Positions 1 to 5,944 are shown, counted from the stretch's first letter. The stretch is 7,810 nt of DNA from Chitinophagaceae bacterium (GCA_021323155.1 JAJTCI010000110.1:1-7810); one strand, 5' to 3'. The notes: generated by a model from the letters alone, not told the origin. Numbers and translations are program-made.

Positions 1-2
1 TT

Positions 3-869
3 ATCTGTACCATCGTATACATATTGCTCGCGTTGGTGCTTACCGGCACCGTGGTATATAGCAAATTCGCGAACGTCGGCGATCCGCTCGCTTTCATTTT
101 CGAACAGCAGAACCTCGACCTCGGATGGATGCAGTTCCTGGTAGCCATCTGCGCCGTGATCGCGATGACGAGCGTGTTGCTCGTCTTCCAGATGGGTCAG
201 CCGAGGATATGGATGAGCATTAGCCGCGACGGGTTATTACCCCCCGTTTTCCAGAAGATACACCCCAGGTTTAAAACTCCTTCGTTCGCAACGATACTCA
301 CTGGAGTTGTGGTGGGTGTTCCGATCCTGTTCACCGACAAAACATTCGTGCTTGATTTTACCAGTATTGCGACCCTGTTCGCGTTCGTGCTGGTTTGTGG
401 TGGTGTATTGCTCATCCCCAGGAAGGAAAAACAGGCGGGCCGCTTCCACCTGCCTTATTTTAACGCCAGGTTCATCTTCCCCCTGTTGTTTTTGCTTACC
501 GTCGTTTGCCTCGCGTATTTTGTAAAGAACAAATTTGGAGAGACCTATTTTACCGAACTGTTCAATGGTAGCTTCACTGATCTTTCTGAAAGCCCCGATA
601 TCGACAAATACCTGTTCCTCACGCCCGCGGTGAAGATCGCGACGATCATTTTCTGGTTCTCGATGCTCCTCTTATCCATCGGTGCCTTTATGAAGAACTG
701 GTCGCTGATACCCCTGCTGGGCCTCAGTTTCTGTATGTACCTGCTAACCGGCATGACGGCCAGCAACTGGATCTGGTTCTTCAGCTGGCTCGCGCTGGGG
801 CTGATCATTTACTTCATCTATGGATACCGCAACAGCAAGTTGAGTCCCCAGGGGACCGGCAACCGCTAG
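3..869 (+). CDS. APC-superfamily amino acid permease, C-terminal part (5' end outside window)
   Basis: This is the C-terminal 288 residues of an inner-membrane amino acid transporter of the APC superfamily, cationic amino acid transporter/YfnA-like branch. The frame is open to the window edge, so the start lies upstream; the first in-frame TTG at 24 is inside a membrane segment and is not a start. About eight hydrophobic segments are visible, near residues 1-20, 44-64, 94-111, 121-138, 154-173, 208-228, 233-250 and 254-273 of the visible part. The loop GQPRIWMSISRDGLLP (65-80), then KIHPRFKTPSFATI, is the typical cytoplasmic loop of this branch, followed by the TSIATLFAFVLVCGGV segment. The family couples amino acid uptake to protons or exchanges amino acids; the substrate cannot be told from here. 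Stop is TAG at 867-869. The next gene is 112 bp downstream on the same strand, with no T-rich terminator between. Confidence 0.9.
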   Translation: MCTIVYILLALVLTGTVVYSKFANVGDPLAFIFEQQNLDLGWMQFLVAICAVIAMTSVLLVFQMGQPRIWMSISRDGLLPPVFQKIHPRFKTPSFATILTGVVVGVPILFTDKTFVLDFTSIATLFAFVLVCGGVLLIPRKEKQAGRFHLPYFNARFIFPLLFLLTVVCLAYFVKNKFGETYFTELFNGSFTDLSESPDIDKYLFLTPAVKIATIIFWFSMLLLSIGAFMKNWSLIPLLGLSFCMYLLTGMTASNWIWFFSWLALGLIIYFIYGYRNSKLSPQGTGNR

Positions 870-933
870 CGGATTAACGAAGCATTGAATGGTCAACGCT
901 GGCTTTAGCCTTAAATTTGCCGCCTTCCTGTTG

Positions 934-960
934 GCGACAGCTGCACTTTCGCGCTGTCGC
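934..960 (+). other. Perfect 8-bp inverted repeat in the leader of the DUF2027-Smr gene
   Basis: GCGACAGC (934-941) and GCTGTCGC (953-960) are exact reverse complements with an 11-nt loop, ending 21 nt before the ATG at 982. There is no T-run after it, so it is a poor intrinsic terminator for the permease. It could be a leader hairpin or processing site between the two genes. The role is inferred; the symmetry is directly visible. Confidence 0.35.
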
Positions 961-981
961 GGCAAAGGATAATACAACCAG

Positions 982-2007
982 ATGAAATACCAGGTAGGCG
1001 ATAAGATCATTGTGCTGCACAGCAACGAAGAGGGCGAAGTAACCGAGATCATCAACGATAAAATGGTGATGATCGATGTACGCGGCGTGAAGTTCCCCGC
1101 CTACATGGACCAGATAGACTTTCCCTATTTCAAACGTTTTACCGAGAAGAAACTCTTCCCGGAGAAAAAGAAACCAAAGACTTTCATCGATAGCGTTCCA
1201 AAGGAAAAGATCCGTCCTACGGAAGCGAAGGTCTCCGATGGTGTATGGCTCGCTTTGCTGCCGAAATTCTCTATGGACGAATTCAACGACGAGATCGTGG
1301 AGCTCTTCAAGATTCACTTGGTCAACAAAACAGACAAGGCGTACCGTTTCACCTACCGCCAGGATTTCATGGGCGAACCGGATTTCGAGTTGAAGAATGA
1401 AGTGCGCGCGTTCCACGATTTCTACATCCACGATATCGCGTTCGCTGACTTTAACGACAATCCAAGCTTTGACTTCGAATTCTCACTCATAACACCGGAA
1501 AAAGGAAAAGCCGATCATTACGAGGCAAGCGTCAAGATGCGTGCAAAGCAATTGTTCAGGCAGATCGAGGAAATGAAGCAAAACAATGATCCGACGATCT
1601 CTTTCAAACTCTTTGACGTATTTCCTGACAAACTATTCGAGGACAAGTTTGAACTTTCGGGCCTTGCTGCAAAAGGCTATAAACTCTACGAGGCAAAGAA
1701 AGCCCGCCAGCACCTAGACCCGCCGCGGTCAGTGATCGACCTGCACATGGAAAAACTCAGTGATGACTGGAAGGGGATGAGCAACGCCGAGATACTCGAC
1801 ATGCAGCTGAAGGAATTTGAAAAATGGTTTGAGAACTCGCTCGCGCATACCCAGGCTTCATTGATCGTGATACATGGCATCGGAAGTGGCCGACTGAGGG
1901 ATGAGATTCATGACCGCCTGAAGCTCCGCAAAGAAGTGAAGACCTTCATCAATCAATACCATCCCCGGTACGGGTATGGAGCGACGGAGATATTCTTTCA
2001 GTACTAG
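982..2007 (+). CDS. DUF2027 domain protein with C-terminal Smr domain
   Basis: A 341-residue soluble protein. The N-terminal ~60 residues (YQVGDKIIVLHSNEEGEVTEI, then VRGVKFPAYMDQID) resemble a small KOW/Tudor-like beta barrel as in MutS2-type proteins. The middle (about 85-240) fits the Bacteroidota DUF2027 region and has no recognised catalytic motif. The C-terminal ~95 residues are a Smr domain: the DLH motif at 253-255, HGIGSGRLR at 298-306, and the closing GYGATEIFF strand. Smr domains of MutS2 relatives act on nucleic acids as nucleases or in resolving collided ribosomes; no MutS ATPase is present here, so the exact role is unknown. The first ATG after an in-frame TAA at 970-972 is taken as the start. 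It follows the permease on the same strand and precedes rnpB. An AT-rich inverted repeat begins 17 bp after the stop. Confidence 0.9.
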   Translation: MKYQVGDKIIVLHSNEEGEVTEIINDKMVMIDVRGVKFPAYMDQIDFPYFKRFTEKKLFPEKKKPKTFIDSVPKEKIRPTEAKVSDGVWLALLPKFSMDEFNDEIVELFKIHLVNKTDKAYRFTYRQDFMGEPDFELKNEVRAFHDFYIHDIAFADFNDNPSFDFEFSLITPEKGKADHYEASVKMRAKQLFRQIEEMKQNNDPTISFKLFDVFPDKLFEDKFELSGLAAKGYKLYEAKKARQHLDPPRSVIDLHMEKLSDDWKGMSNAEILDMQLKEFEKWFENSLAHTQASLIVIHGIGSGRLRDEIHDRLKLRKEVKTFINQYHPRYGYGATEIFFQY

Positions 2008-2024
2008 GAGAATTAGGAGTTAAA

Positions 2025-2080
2025 AATTATTAATTAAGAATTCGTAGCCAGCGCTTATTCATAATTCTTAATTATTAATT
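2025..2080. repeat. AT-rich 18-bp inverted repeat between the Smr gene and rnpB
   Basis: The arms are 2025-2042 and 2063-2080, complementary at 17 of 18 positions, with a 20-nt spacer. Both arms are built from AATTATTAATTAAGAATT-like sequence. It sits just after the TAG of the Smr gene and directly before the rnpB promoter region, so it may end the upstream transcript in both orientations. AT-rich runs of this type are often dispersed in Bacteroidota intergenic regions (general recollection, not checked). Confidence 0.6.
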
Positions 2081-2082
2081 CA

Positions 2083-2090
2083 TAATTTTA
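2083..2090 (+). promoter_or_regulatory. Candidate -7 promoter element of rnpB
   Basis: TAATTTTA matches 7 of 8 positions of the Bacteroidota -7 element TAnnTTTG and ends 1 nt before the first nucleotides of RNase P RNA. That is a little too close for the usual 4-6 nt spacing unless the transcript starts inside P1. No TTG -33 element is evident. It overlaps AT-rich DNA where such a match could arise by chance. Confidence 0.3.
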
Positions 2091-2091
2091 C

Positions 2092-2456
2092 TTACAAACC
2101 CGAGCTATCGTTTCGACTTCGGTCGGGAAGGAAAGTCCGGACAGCACAGAGCAACCCATCCCGCTAACGGCGGGACTTCCGCAAGGAAAGAGACAGTGCC
2201 ACAGAAAATAACTTTCCCGCCTTTGGCGGGATAAAGGTGAAAATGTGAGGTAAGAGCTCACAATGAGATGCAGAGATGCATTTCATGGGTAAACCTTGGG
2301 TGCTGTAATGCCACGTATAGGATCGTTCGAGGGCTGCTCGCCCAAGCCCCGTATTTAACGGGACGCGATCCAGGGTAGGCAGCTAGATCCCGTTAGTAAT
2401 AGCGGGACCAGATAAATGATAGTTTAGAAACAGAATCCGGCTTACGAGGTTTGTAA
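2092..2456 (+). ncRNA. rnpB: RNase P RNA, bacterial class A
   Basis: Catalytic RNA that cleaves the 5' leader from precursor tRNAs, working with the RnpA protein. The ends are set by helix P1: 2092-2100 pairs perfectly with 2448-2456 over 9 bp. P4 is clear: AAGTCCGGA (2133-2141) pairs with TCCGGCTT (2436-2443), leaving the universally conserved bulged U at 2136; compared with the common G-C pair at its end, this RNA has a compensated A-U pair. Other helices: P3 with a UUCG loop (2114-2125), P8 (2159-2175), P9 TTCC-GCAA-GGAA (2177-2188), P12 (2215-2231), the GTGAG/CTCAC hairpin carrying conserved GTAAGAG (2245-2261), a hairpin with a GAGA loop (2269-2280), and P18 (2388-2407) with a GUAA tetraloop. 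The conserved segments GGAAAGTCCGGAC and ACAGAATCCGGCTTA are present. Length of about 365 nt is normal for class A. Helix names are by analogy with E. coli. Confidence 0.97.
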
Positions 2457-2462
2457 ATGATT

Positions 2463-2484
2463 GATCCCGCCCTATGGCGGGATC
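2463..2484. terminator. Bidirectional hairpin terminator between rnpB and the YjbR-family gene
   Basis: GATCCCGCC (2463-2471) and GGCGGGATC (2476-2484) form a perfect 9-bp stem with a CTAT loop. It lies 7 nt after rnpB P1 and 1 nt from the TAA of the leftward gene, so it can serve both. On the + strand GTTATTT follows, which is only moderately T-rich. The stem matches the terminator at 6389-6406 over its core ATCCCGCC/GGCGGGAT. Confidence 0.75.
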
Positions 2485-2485
2485 G

Positions 2486-2830
2486 TTATTTCAACGCCGC
2501 CTGCGTCTTCTTCGGCAACTTGCTTTTAATGAGCTCGTACGCCTCCCTGGCGCGCTGTTGCCATTCCTTTTTCGTCATACGACCGATATCATCCACGGAC
2601 ACCCATTTATTCCTGGCCATATAGGGCGCTGGTTTAAATCCCTTCCTTGCCGCGATCTCGTCGAAGTCCTCGTCGGCCACCTTGAAAGAAGCGGTAGTGG
2701 GGACCTCGTCAAGGCCCAGGACCAGGAACATCTTCTCCGCCACGCAGAAGCACAGGTGGTTCTCCCATTTAATGTCTTCTGTCACACCGGGAAACTTGCT
2801 GCATATGGCCTGTAGCGATTCAATGTCCAT
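2486..2830 (-). CDS. MmcQ/YjbR family protein (CyaY-like fold)
   Basis: A 114-residue small soluble protein of the YjbR/MmcQ family (DUF419). Recognisable family segments are FPGVTEDIKWENHLCFCVAEKMF (about 13-35), the TTASFKV strand (45-51), and GFKPAPYMARNKWV (64-77), followed by the C-terminal helix EAYELIKSKLPKK. Length is typical of the family. Members adopt a double-wing DNA-binding-like fold, but their biochemical role is not settled, and no catalytic residues are expected. The ATG at 2830-2828 overlaps the TGA of the upstream gene by one base (TGATG), so translation is probably coupled and both are on one mRNA. Stop TAA lies 1 nt from the shared terminator. Confidence 0.88.
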   Translation of the reverse strand: MDIESLQAICSKFPGVTEDIKWENHLCFCVAEKMFLVLGLDEVPTTASFKVADEDFDEIAARKGFKPAPYMARNKWVSVDDIGRMTKKEWQQRAREAYELIKSKLPKKTQAALK

Positions 2831-3579
2831 CAGTTAGTGTATTGTTTAAGAATGTCGCTCAGAGCGTTCATCATTTTTACTTGTTGCGATTGATGTCCCT
2901 GCTGCGCTTCGATATTGATATATGGTATCTTCTTTTTCGAACAGTAGATCGATAACGAGCCATCGTCAACAGTATTGGCGGAAGTCTCCAGCACCACGTT
3001 GATCTTCTTTTTCTTCAGCTGGTCGAAGATGCTTTTTTCAGTGGTCAGTACGAAGTCGTCCGCGTCCATCGCAGGGTTCACATACCGGTGCTTCACTGGA
3101 AAAGTCTTAATAGTAAGCGGGCCGCCATCGGTATTGTTATGGAGCGCCACGATCACTTTCGCATCACTGATGTTCGACAGCAATTGTTCGGCGAACTCCT
3201 CCACTTTTTTTTCTACCACGGGCAGGTAGGTCTTGTTATTGCCTTTGAGCGTAGCTTCCCGTCCTTTCTCTGAAAATATCCGGTTGGGATCAAACTGGAA
3301 TGTGGTAGTCTTCAACCGGAAACTCAGGAAGCGCTTTCCTGATTGATGGACGCGCAGCAATTTGCCCTCCTTACCCTCGAGGTATTGTTCTGCTGCTTTC
3401 ACGCTAGTCGACTCGTTCTCGTGGACATTGAGGAATACGATGTCCCCGGCATTGGTTCCGTAATTGGACTGCCGGATCTCCACTGGCGTGCTTTCTATCC
3501 ACAAGGTATCTGTCTTTGTTTCCTGCGACAACGCCGCTGTGCCGCCCATAAAAAACAATATCAGCCACATAAGTTTCAT
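2830..3579 (-). CDS. Predicted periplasmic M14-like zinc hydrolase (hypothetical)
   Basis: A 249-residue secreted protein. Residues 1-18 are a signal peptide (hydrophobic MWLILFFMGGTAAL core, likely cut after ALS before Q19) with no lipobox Cys. The mature part carries a motif set like that of M14 carboxypeptidases and succinylglutamate desuccinylases: H53-E-N-E56 (HxxE zinc ligands) after a hydrophobic strand, FDPNRIF at 96-102 (cf. D-L-N-R-x-F), H147 in VALHNNTDGG as the candidate third zinc ligand, and E224 in INIEAQQGH as the candidate general base. This suggests hydrolysis of a peptide or acyl-amino acid, perhaps cell-wall derived, but the substrate and the assignment are inference. I do not recognise a named family. 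It is first in a two-gene unit, overlapping the YjbR-family gene by one base (TGATG). A -7-like TATCTTTA (3591-3584) lies only 4 nt before the ATG, which would give a leaderless or nearly leaderless mRNA. Confidence 0.8.
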   Translation of the reverse strand: MKLMWLILFFMGGTAALSQETKTDTLWIESTPVEIRQSNYGTNAGDIVFLNVHENESTSVKAAEQYLEGKEGKLLRVHQSGKRFLSFRLKTTTFQFDPNRIFSEKGREATLKGNNKTYLPVVEKKVEEFAEQLLSNISDAKVIVALHNNTDGGPLTIKTFPVKHRYVNPAMDADDFVLTTEKSIFDQLKKKKINVVLETSANTVDDGSLSIYCSKKKIPYINIEAQQGHQSQQVKMMNALSDILKQYTN

Positions 3580-3581
3580 GG

Positions 3582-3621
3582 GCTAAAGATAAGCAGCCAT
3601 TCGCTAAAGGTCAGCTGCTTA
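3582..3621. promoter_or_regulatory. Repeat-rich divergent intergenic region, candidate operator
   Basis: GCTAAAGATAAGC (3582-3594) and GCTAAAGGTCAGC (3603-3615) are direct repeats, 11 of 13 identical, starting 21 bp apart (two helical turns). Overlapping them is an inverted repeat, TAAGCAGC (3590-3597) with GCTGCTTA (3614-3621). The first repeat contains the candidate -7 element TATCTTTA of the leftward M14-like gene. A regulator bound here could affect this gene and the rightward 71-aa ORF. Repeats are visible; function is inferred. Confidence 0.35.
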
Positions 3622-3661
3622 CTGCGGCAAAGCTTTTGCGGCGAAATTAGAAACGTCAACT

Positions 3662-3877
3662 ATGAACCGCAGCAGCAACAGGAAGATCATTCGTGACCGC
3701 AACCAGGTGCACGATACACAGGGAGAGGCGCAGAACGTCACCGACGGCGCAAGGGCTAACGTTACCCAACACGATCGCAATAAAGCCACCGAAGGCATCC
3801 GGCAGGGCAGGGATGTATCCAGCGACAATGCCAACCGCAACGAACGCAGGAACAGGCCAATGGGCCGTGAAAAATAG
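3662..3877 (+). CDS. Small hydrophilic disordered protein (hypothetical)
   Basis: A 71-residue ORF from ATG 3662 to TAG 3875-3877. The product contains 13 Arg and 10 Asn with many Asp, Gln and Gly, and no Leu, Phe, Tyr, Trp or Cys, so it should be intrinsically disordered. There is no signal peptide or membrane segment. Third codon positions are mostly C or G, as in the neighbouring genes, which favours true coding. It is the only plausible gene in the 359 bp between the M14-like gene and the SRPBCC gene, and the latter starts 61 bp downstream on the same strand. The opposite strand also has an open frame over the same bases, giving a hydrophobic peptide I regard as a shadow. I do not recognise the family. 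The composition resembles small stress-related hydrophilic proteins, but that is only an analogy. Confidence 0.5.
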   Translation: MNRSSNRKIIRDRNQVHDTQGEAQNVTDGARANVTQHDRNKATEGIRQGRDVSSDNANRNERRNRPMGREK

Positions 3878-3914
3878 CAACTGTTCGACCGGTCCTGGCT
3901 ACGGCAAATTTCGT

Positions 3915-3922
3915 TAGCTTTA
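3915..3922 (+). promoter_or_regulatory. Candidate -7 promoter element of the SRPBCC gene
   Basis: TAGCTTTA matches 7 of 8 positions of TAnnTTTG, 16 nt before the ATG at 3939, leaving a leader of about 10 nt. No -33 TTG at suitable spacing was seen, so this is weak on its own. Confidence 0.3.
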
Positions 3923-3938
3923 GGAATAAACCGGGTCA

Positions 3939-4412
3939 ATGCCTCATAAATACGTGTTCATCACGCGCTGGCAGATCAGGGCTCCCGTCCAGGATGTTTG
4001 GGAGGCGATCTACAATTCCCTGGAATGGCCACGCTGGTGGCCGGGTGTTAAGAATGCCCGCACCATCGAAGTGGGCGAGGCCAATGGCATCAACGGTATC
4101 CGCGAATACACCTGGAAAAGCTTCCTGCCTTACAGGCTGCGATTCGCCTCGCGACTCACCGAACGGGAAGATTACGCGCGCCTTCATGGCATCGCCTCGG
4201 GCGACCTGGAAGGAGAGGGCACCTGGCACTTCTTCGAAAAAGATGGGATCACTTACCTGCAATGCGACTGGCGGGTGAATACAAAACTAGGGTGGATGAA
4301 CGCTGCCGCATTCTTACTGAAACCATTGTTCAGGTACAACCACAAGGTGATCATGAACCGTGGCGCACGGGGACTGGCTAAAAAGTTGAACGCTGAATTG
4401 ATTGCTTATTGA
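3939..4412 (+). CDS. SRPBCC (START-like/polyketide cyclase-type) family protein
   Basis: A 157-residue cytosolic protein with the helix-grip pattern of SRPBCC proteins. It opens with the strand FITRWQIRAPVQDVWEAI (7-24), where the APVQDVWEAI helix start is typical. A WPRWWPGV loop (30-37) and alternating strands follow, including REYTWKSFLPYRLRFASRLTE (55-75), GEGTWHFFEKDGITYLQCDWRV (92-113), and a long C-terminal helix from about 115 to 155. Such proteins hold a hydrophobic ligand in a central cavity. The ligand here cannot be inferred and no catalytic residues are obvious. Length is normal for a single domain. Its TGA at 4410-4412 overlaps the TAA of the convergent leftward gene by 7 bp, and I see no terminator hairpin between them. 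Confidence 0.8.
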   Translation: MPHKYVFITRWQIRAPVQDVWEAIYNSLEWPRWWPGVKNARTIEVGEANGINGIREYTWKSFLPYRLRFASRLTEREDYARLHGIASGDLEGEGTWHFFEKDGITYLQCDWRVNTKLGWMNAAAFLLKPLFRYNHKVIMNRGARGLAKKLNAELIAY

Positions 4413-5347
4413 GTGGTAGTAGCTACCGGGGCCGCTTTCTTGCGCAAACGGATCGTTCCGTTGGTCTGCAGGGTGCTCGTCAGGCTCACCTCGTGCTTCT
4501 TCCGGCCATCGTAGATGATCAGTACCGCGGTATTCGGCGGTATAAAGCCCAGGTTCTCTGCGAACATGCTCACTTCATTCATCGGGCGCTTGTCGTCAAG
4601 CGTTACGTTATATACGAGGCCGCGCTTGGTTAGTTCGAGTTTCTCGGCAAGCAAACGGGTATTGAAGAAAAGGCTTACGGAATCACGATCGATCTCGCCG
4701 TTGTCAACGATCTGGATGGTGATATTGGATGAATCCAGTTCGATCACGCCCATATCCACGTTCTCTCTTTGCGGGAACTGCTTTTCCGCGATGGTTTGTT
4801 CCTTGAAAACGATAGGTGTAACAGGGATCGGCGCGTCAAGCTTCTTCTCCTCTTTTTTCTCTATCGTCCTTTCCTGCTCGATCATTTCCTCTTCTTCCGG
4901 CTCGTCTTCTTTATCAGGATTGAGGTTCATGATAATATCAGGACAAGTAAGCGCGTAAAAACTGGTGCTGGAGAATTTTCCCTTCAGCGAAGCGCCTGCC
5001 TTTGAAACGAGCAGCGTGAACTCACCATTCATCGCACACTCTACACCATTGACCGCTGAAGAACGGAAATAGGTTACCGGCGTGGTCTTGATATAAAGCC
5101 TTCTTGATTTGCTGTCGTAACTACCGGATATCTTATTCGGGAAGTAGGAGTTCTTAAAGTAGTAATTGAATTCGCCTGTTATGGAAGAACCTTTTTGCTC
5201 CAGTGTCAGCTCAACAAGGTAATTGTTGTTCATGCCATCGAAGCTGGCGTTGCCCACTCCATACCATTTGCCGGCTACTGTTTGTGCAGAGGCGGTTGAG
5301 CCAATCAATAGCATAGCCATTCCAAGTAGTGATAACAGGCTTTTCAT
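4406..5347 (-). CDS. Secreted two-domain protein with acidic linker (hypothetical, Bacteroidota type)
   Basis: A 313-residue exported protein when started at the ATG at 5347-5345, where MKSLLSLLGMAMLLIGSTASAQ forms a clean signal peptide cut after ASA. A longer frame from 5389 would put 14 polar residues in front and is less likely. Residues about 22-143 are a beta-rich domain (KWYGVGNASF, SSITGEFNYYF, NKISGSYD, ASLKGKFSS) resembling small lipocalin/META-like barrels, with two Cys (104 and 135) that could form a disulfide. Residues 145-170 are a Glu/Lys-rich linker (KEDEPEEEEMIEQE). Residues about 201-302 form a second beta domain with IVDNGEIDRDSVSLFFN, MFAENLGFIPPNTAVLIIYDG and VSLTSTLQTNGTIRL; I recall this pattern from secreted Bacteroidota proteins but know of no function for it. 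Probably periplasmic or surface exposed. It has a candidate promoter of its own at 5403-5410. Confidence 0.75.
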   Translation of the reverse strand: MKSLLSLLGMAMLLIGSTASAQTVAGKWYGVGNASFDGMNNNYLVELTLEQKGSSITGEFNYYFKNSYFPNKISGSYDSKSRRLYIKTTPVTYFRSSAVNGVECAMNGEFTLLVSKAGASLKGKFSSTSFYALTCPDIIMNLNPDKEDEPEEEEMIEQERTIEKKEEKKLDAPIPVTPIVFKEQTIAEKQFPQRENVDMGVIELDSSNITIQIVDNGEIDRDSVSLFFNTRLLAEKLELTKRGLVYNVTLDDKRPMNEVSMFAENLGFIPPNTAVLIIYDGRKKHEVSLTSTLQTNGTIRLRKKAAPVATTTQ

Positions 5348-5402
5348 AATATGAATTTTGCTGACGTTTCTGTGTTGACCAATAATCATGCTAATTTCCT
5401 AT

Positions 5403-5410
5403 GAAAGATA
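5403..5410 (-). promoter_or_regulatory. Candidate -7 promoter element of the secreted two-domain gene
   Basis: Read on the - strand, TATCTTTC matches 7 of 8 positions of TAnnTTTG. It lies 55 nt before the ATG at 5347 and would give a leader of about 50 nt. The same heptamer TATCTTT precedes the M14-like gene and accD. No clear -33 element was seen. Confidence 0.35.
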
Positions 5411-5487
5411 GACGATGATCAGTGGCCGGCGAAGCCCCGTGGAAAACAATCAGGCGGGTAACGAGGTTATTCACATTGATACACAGC

Positions 5488-5928
5488 TTATTTCAGGTAA
5501 CGCTTTATTTCCCTGTCTGTATCTTTTTGCTTCAGCGTTTCTCTTTTGTCATGCAGTTTCTTTCCCCTCCCAACACCGATCTCCACCTTCACCAGGCTCT
5601 TCTCGTTAAAGAACACCTTCAACGGTACGATGGCCAGGCCTTTTTCACGGAGCGCGGCCTGCAGGCGTTGCAACTCACGTTTTGATAGCAGTAGCTTCCG
5701 GTCATGTACCGCTATATGGTTATTGACGGTGCCATGGGAGTATTCCGCGATATACATCCCCCTCAGCCACAACTCTTTCTTGTCGAACAGGCAAAAGGCG
5801 TCGTTAAAGCTCACTTTCCCCTCGCGGATCGACTTCACTTCCGTCCCCAACAAAACGATCCCGGCCACATATTTATTCTCTATGTGGTAATGAAAATAGG
5901 CCTGCCTGTTGCTGATTTCTTTTGTCAT
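5488..5928 (-). CDS. smpB: SsrA-binding protein SmpB
   Basis: A 146-residue RNA-binding protein that delivers tmRNA to stalled ribosomes for trans-translation, tagging the unfinished peptide for degradation. Family hallmarks run the whole length: NRQAYFHYHIENKYVAGIVL (7-26), the GTEVKSIREGKVSFNDAF segment (28-45), the HDRKLLLSKREL segment (75-86) that packs on tmRNA, and the basic tail VGRGKKLHDKRETLKQKD (119-136) that enters the decoding centre in place of mRNA. Length is typical and it appears intact. The ATG at 5928 lies 8 nt after a perfect -7 element (5944-5937), so it is probably transcribed alone from a short leader. The tmRNA gene (ssrA) is not in this window. The divergent lipoprotein gene starts 71 bp away. 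Confidence 0.97.
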   Translation of the reverse strand: MTKEISNRQAYFHYHIENKYVAGIVLLGTEVKSIREGKVSFNDAFCLFDKKELWLRGMYIAEYSHGTVNNHIAVHDRKLLLSKRELQRLQAALREKGLAIVPLKVFFNEKSLVKVEIGVGRGKKLHDKRETLKQKDTDREIKRYLK

Positions 5929-5936
5929 TCGGGCCG

Positions 5937-5944
5937 CAAAAATA
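5937..5944 (-). promoter_or_regulatory. Probable -7 promoter element of smpB
   Basis: TATTTTTG on the - strand is a perfect match to the Bacteroidota element TAnnTTTG. It ends 8 nt before the smpB ATG, implying a leader of only a few nucleotides. It lies in the 71-bp divergent region shared with the lipoprotein gene at 6000. No -33 TTG was seen at the expected distance. Confidence 0.55.

Noticed and set aside
874..1431. 185-codon open frame on the - strand across the start of the Smr gene
   Set aside because: It is antisense to a well-supported DUF2027-Smr gene, and its translation shows no recognisable domain; a mirror effect of the codon use.
2474..2815. 113-codon + strand frame over the YjbR-family gene
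   Set aside because: It overlaps the recognised gene on the other strand and has no family features.
3656..3880. Hydrophobic 74-codon frame on the - strand opposite the 71-aa ORF
   Set aside because: It reads like a membrane peptide, but this follows from the complement of polar codons. Third-position pattern favours the + strand.
5467..5475. TTATTCACA, matching the loose DnaA box TTATnCACA
   Set aside because: It is a single site with no cluster, no AT-rich unwinding region and no dnaA or dnaN nearby, so no origin is supported.
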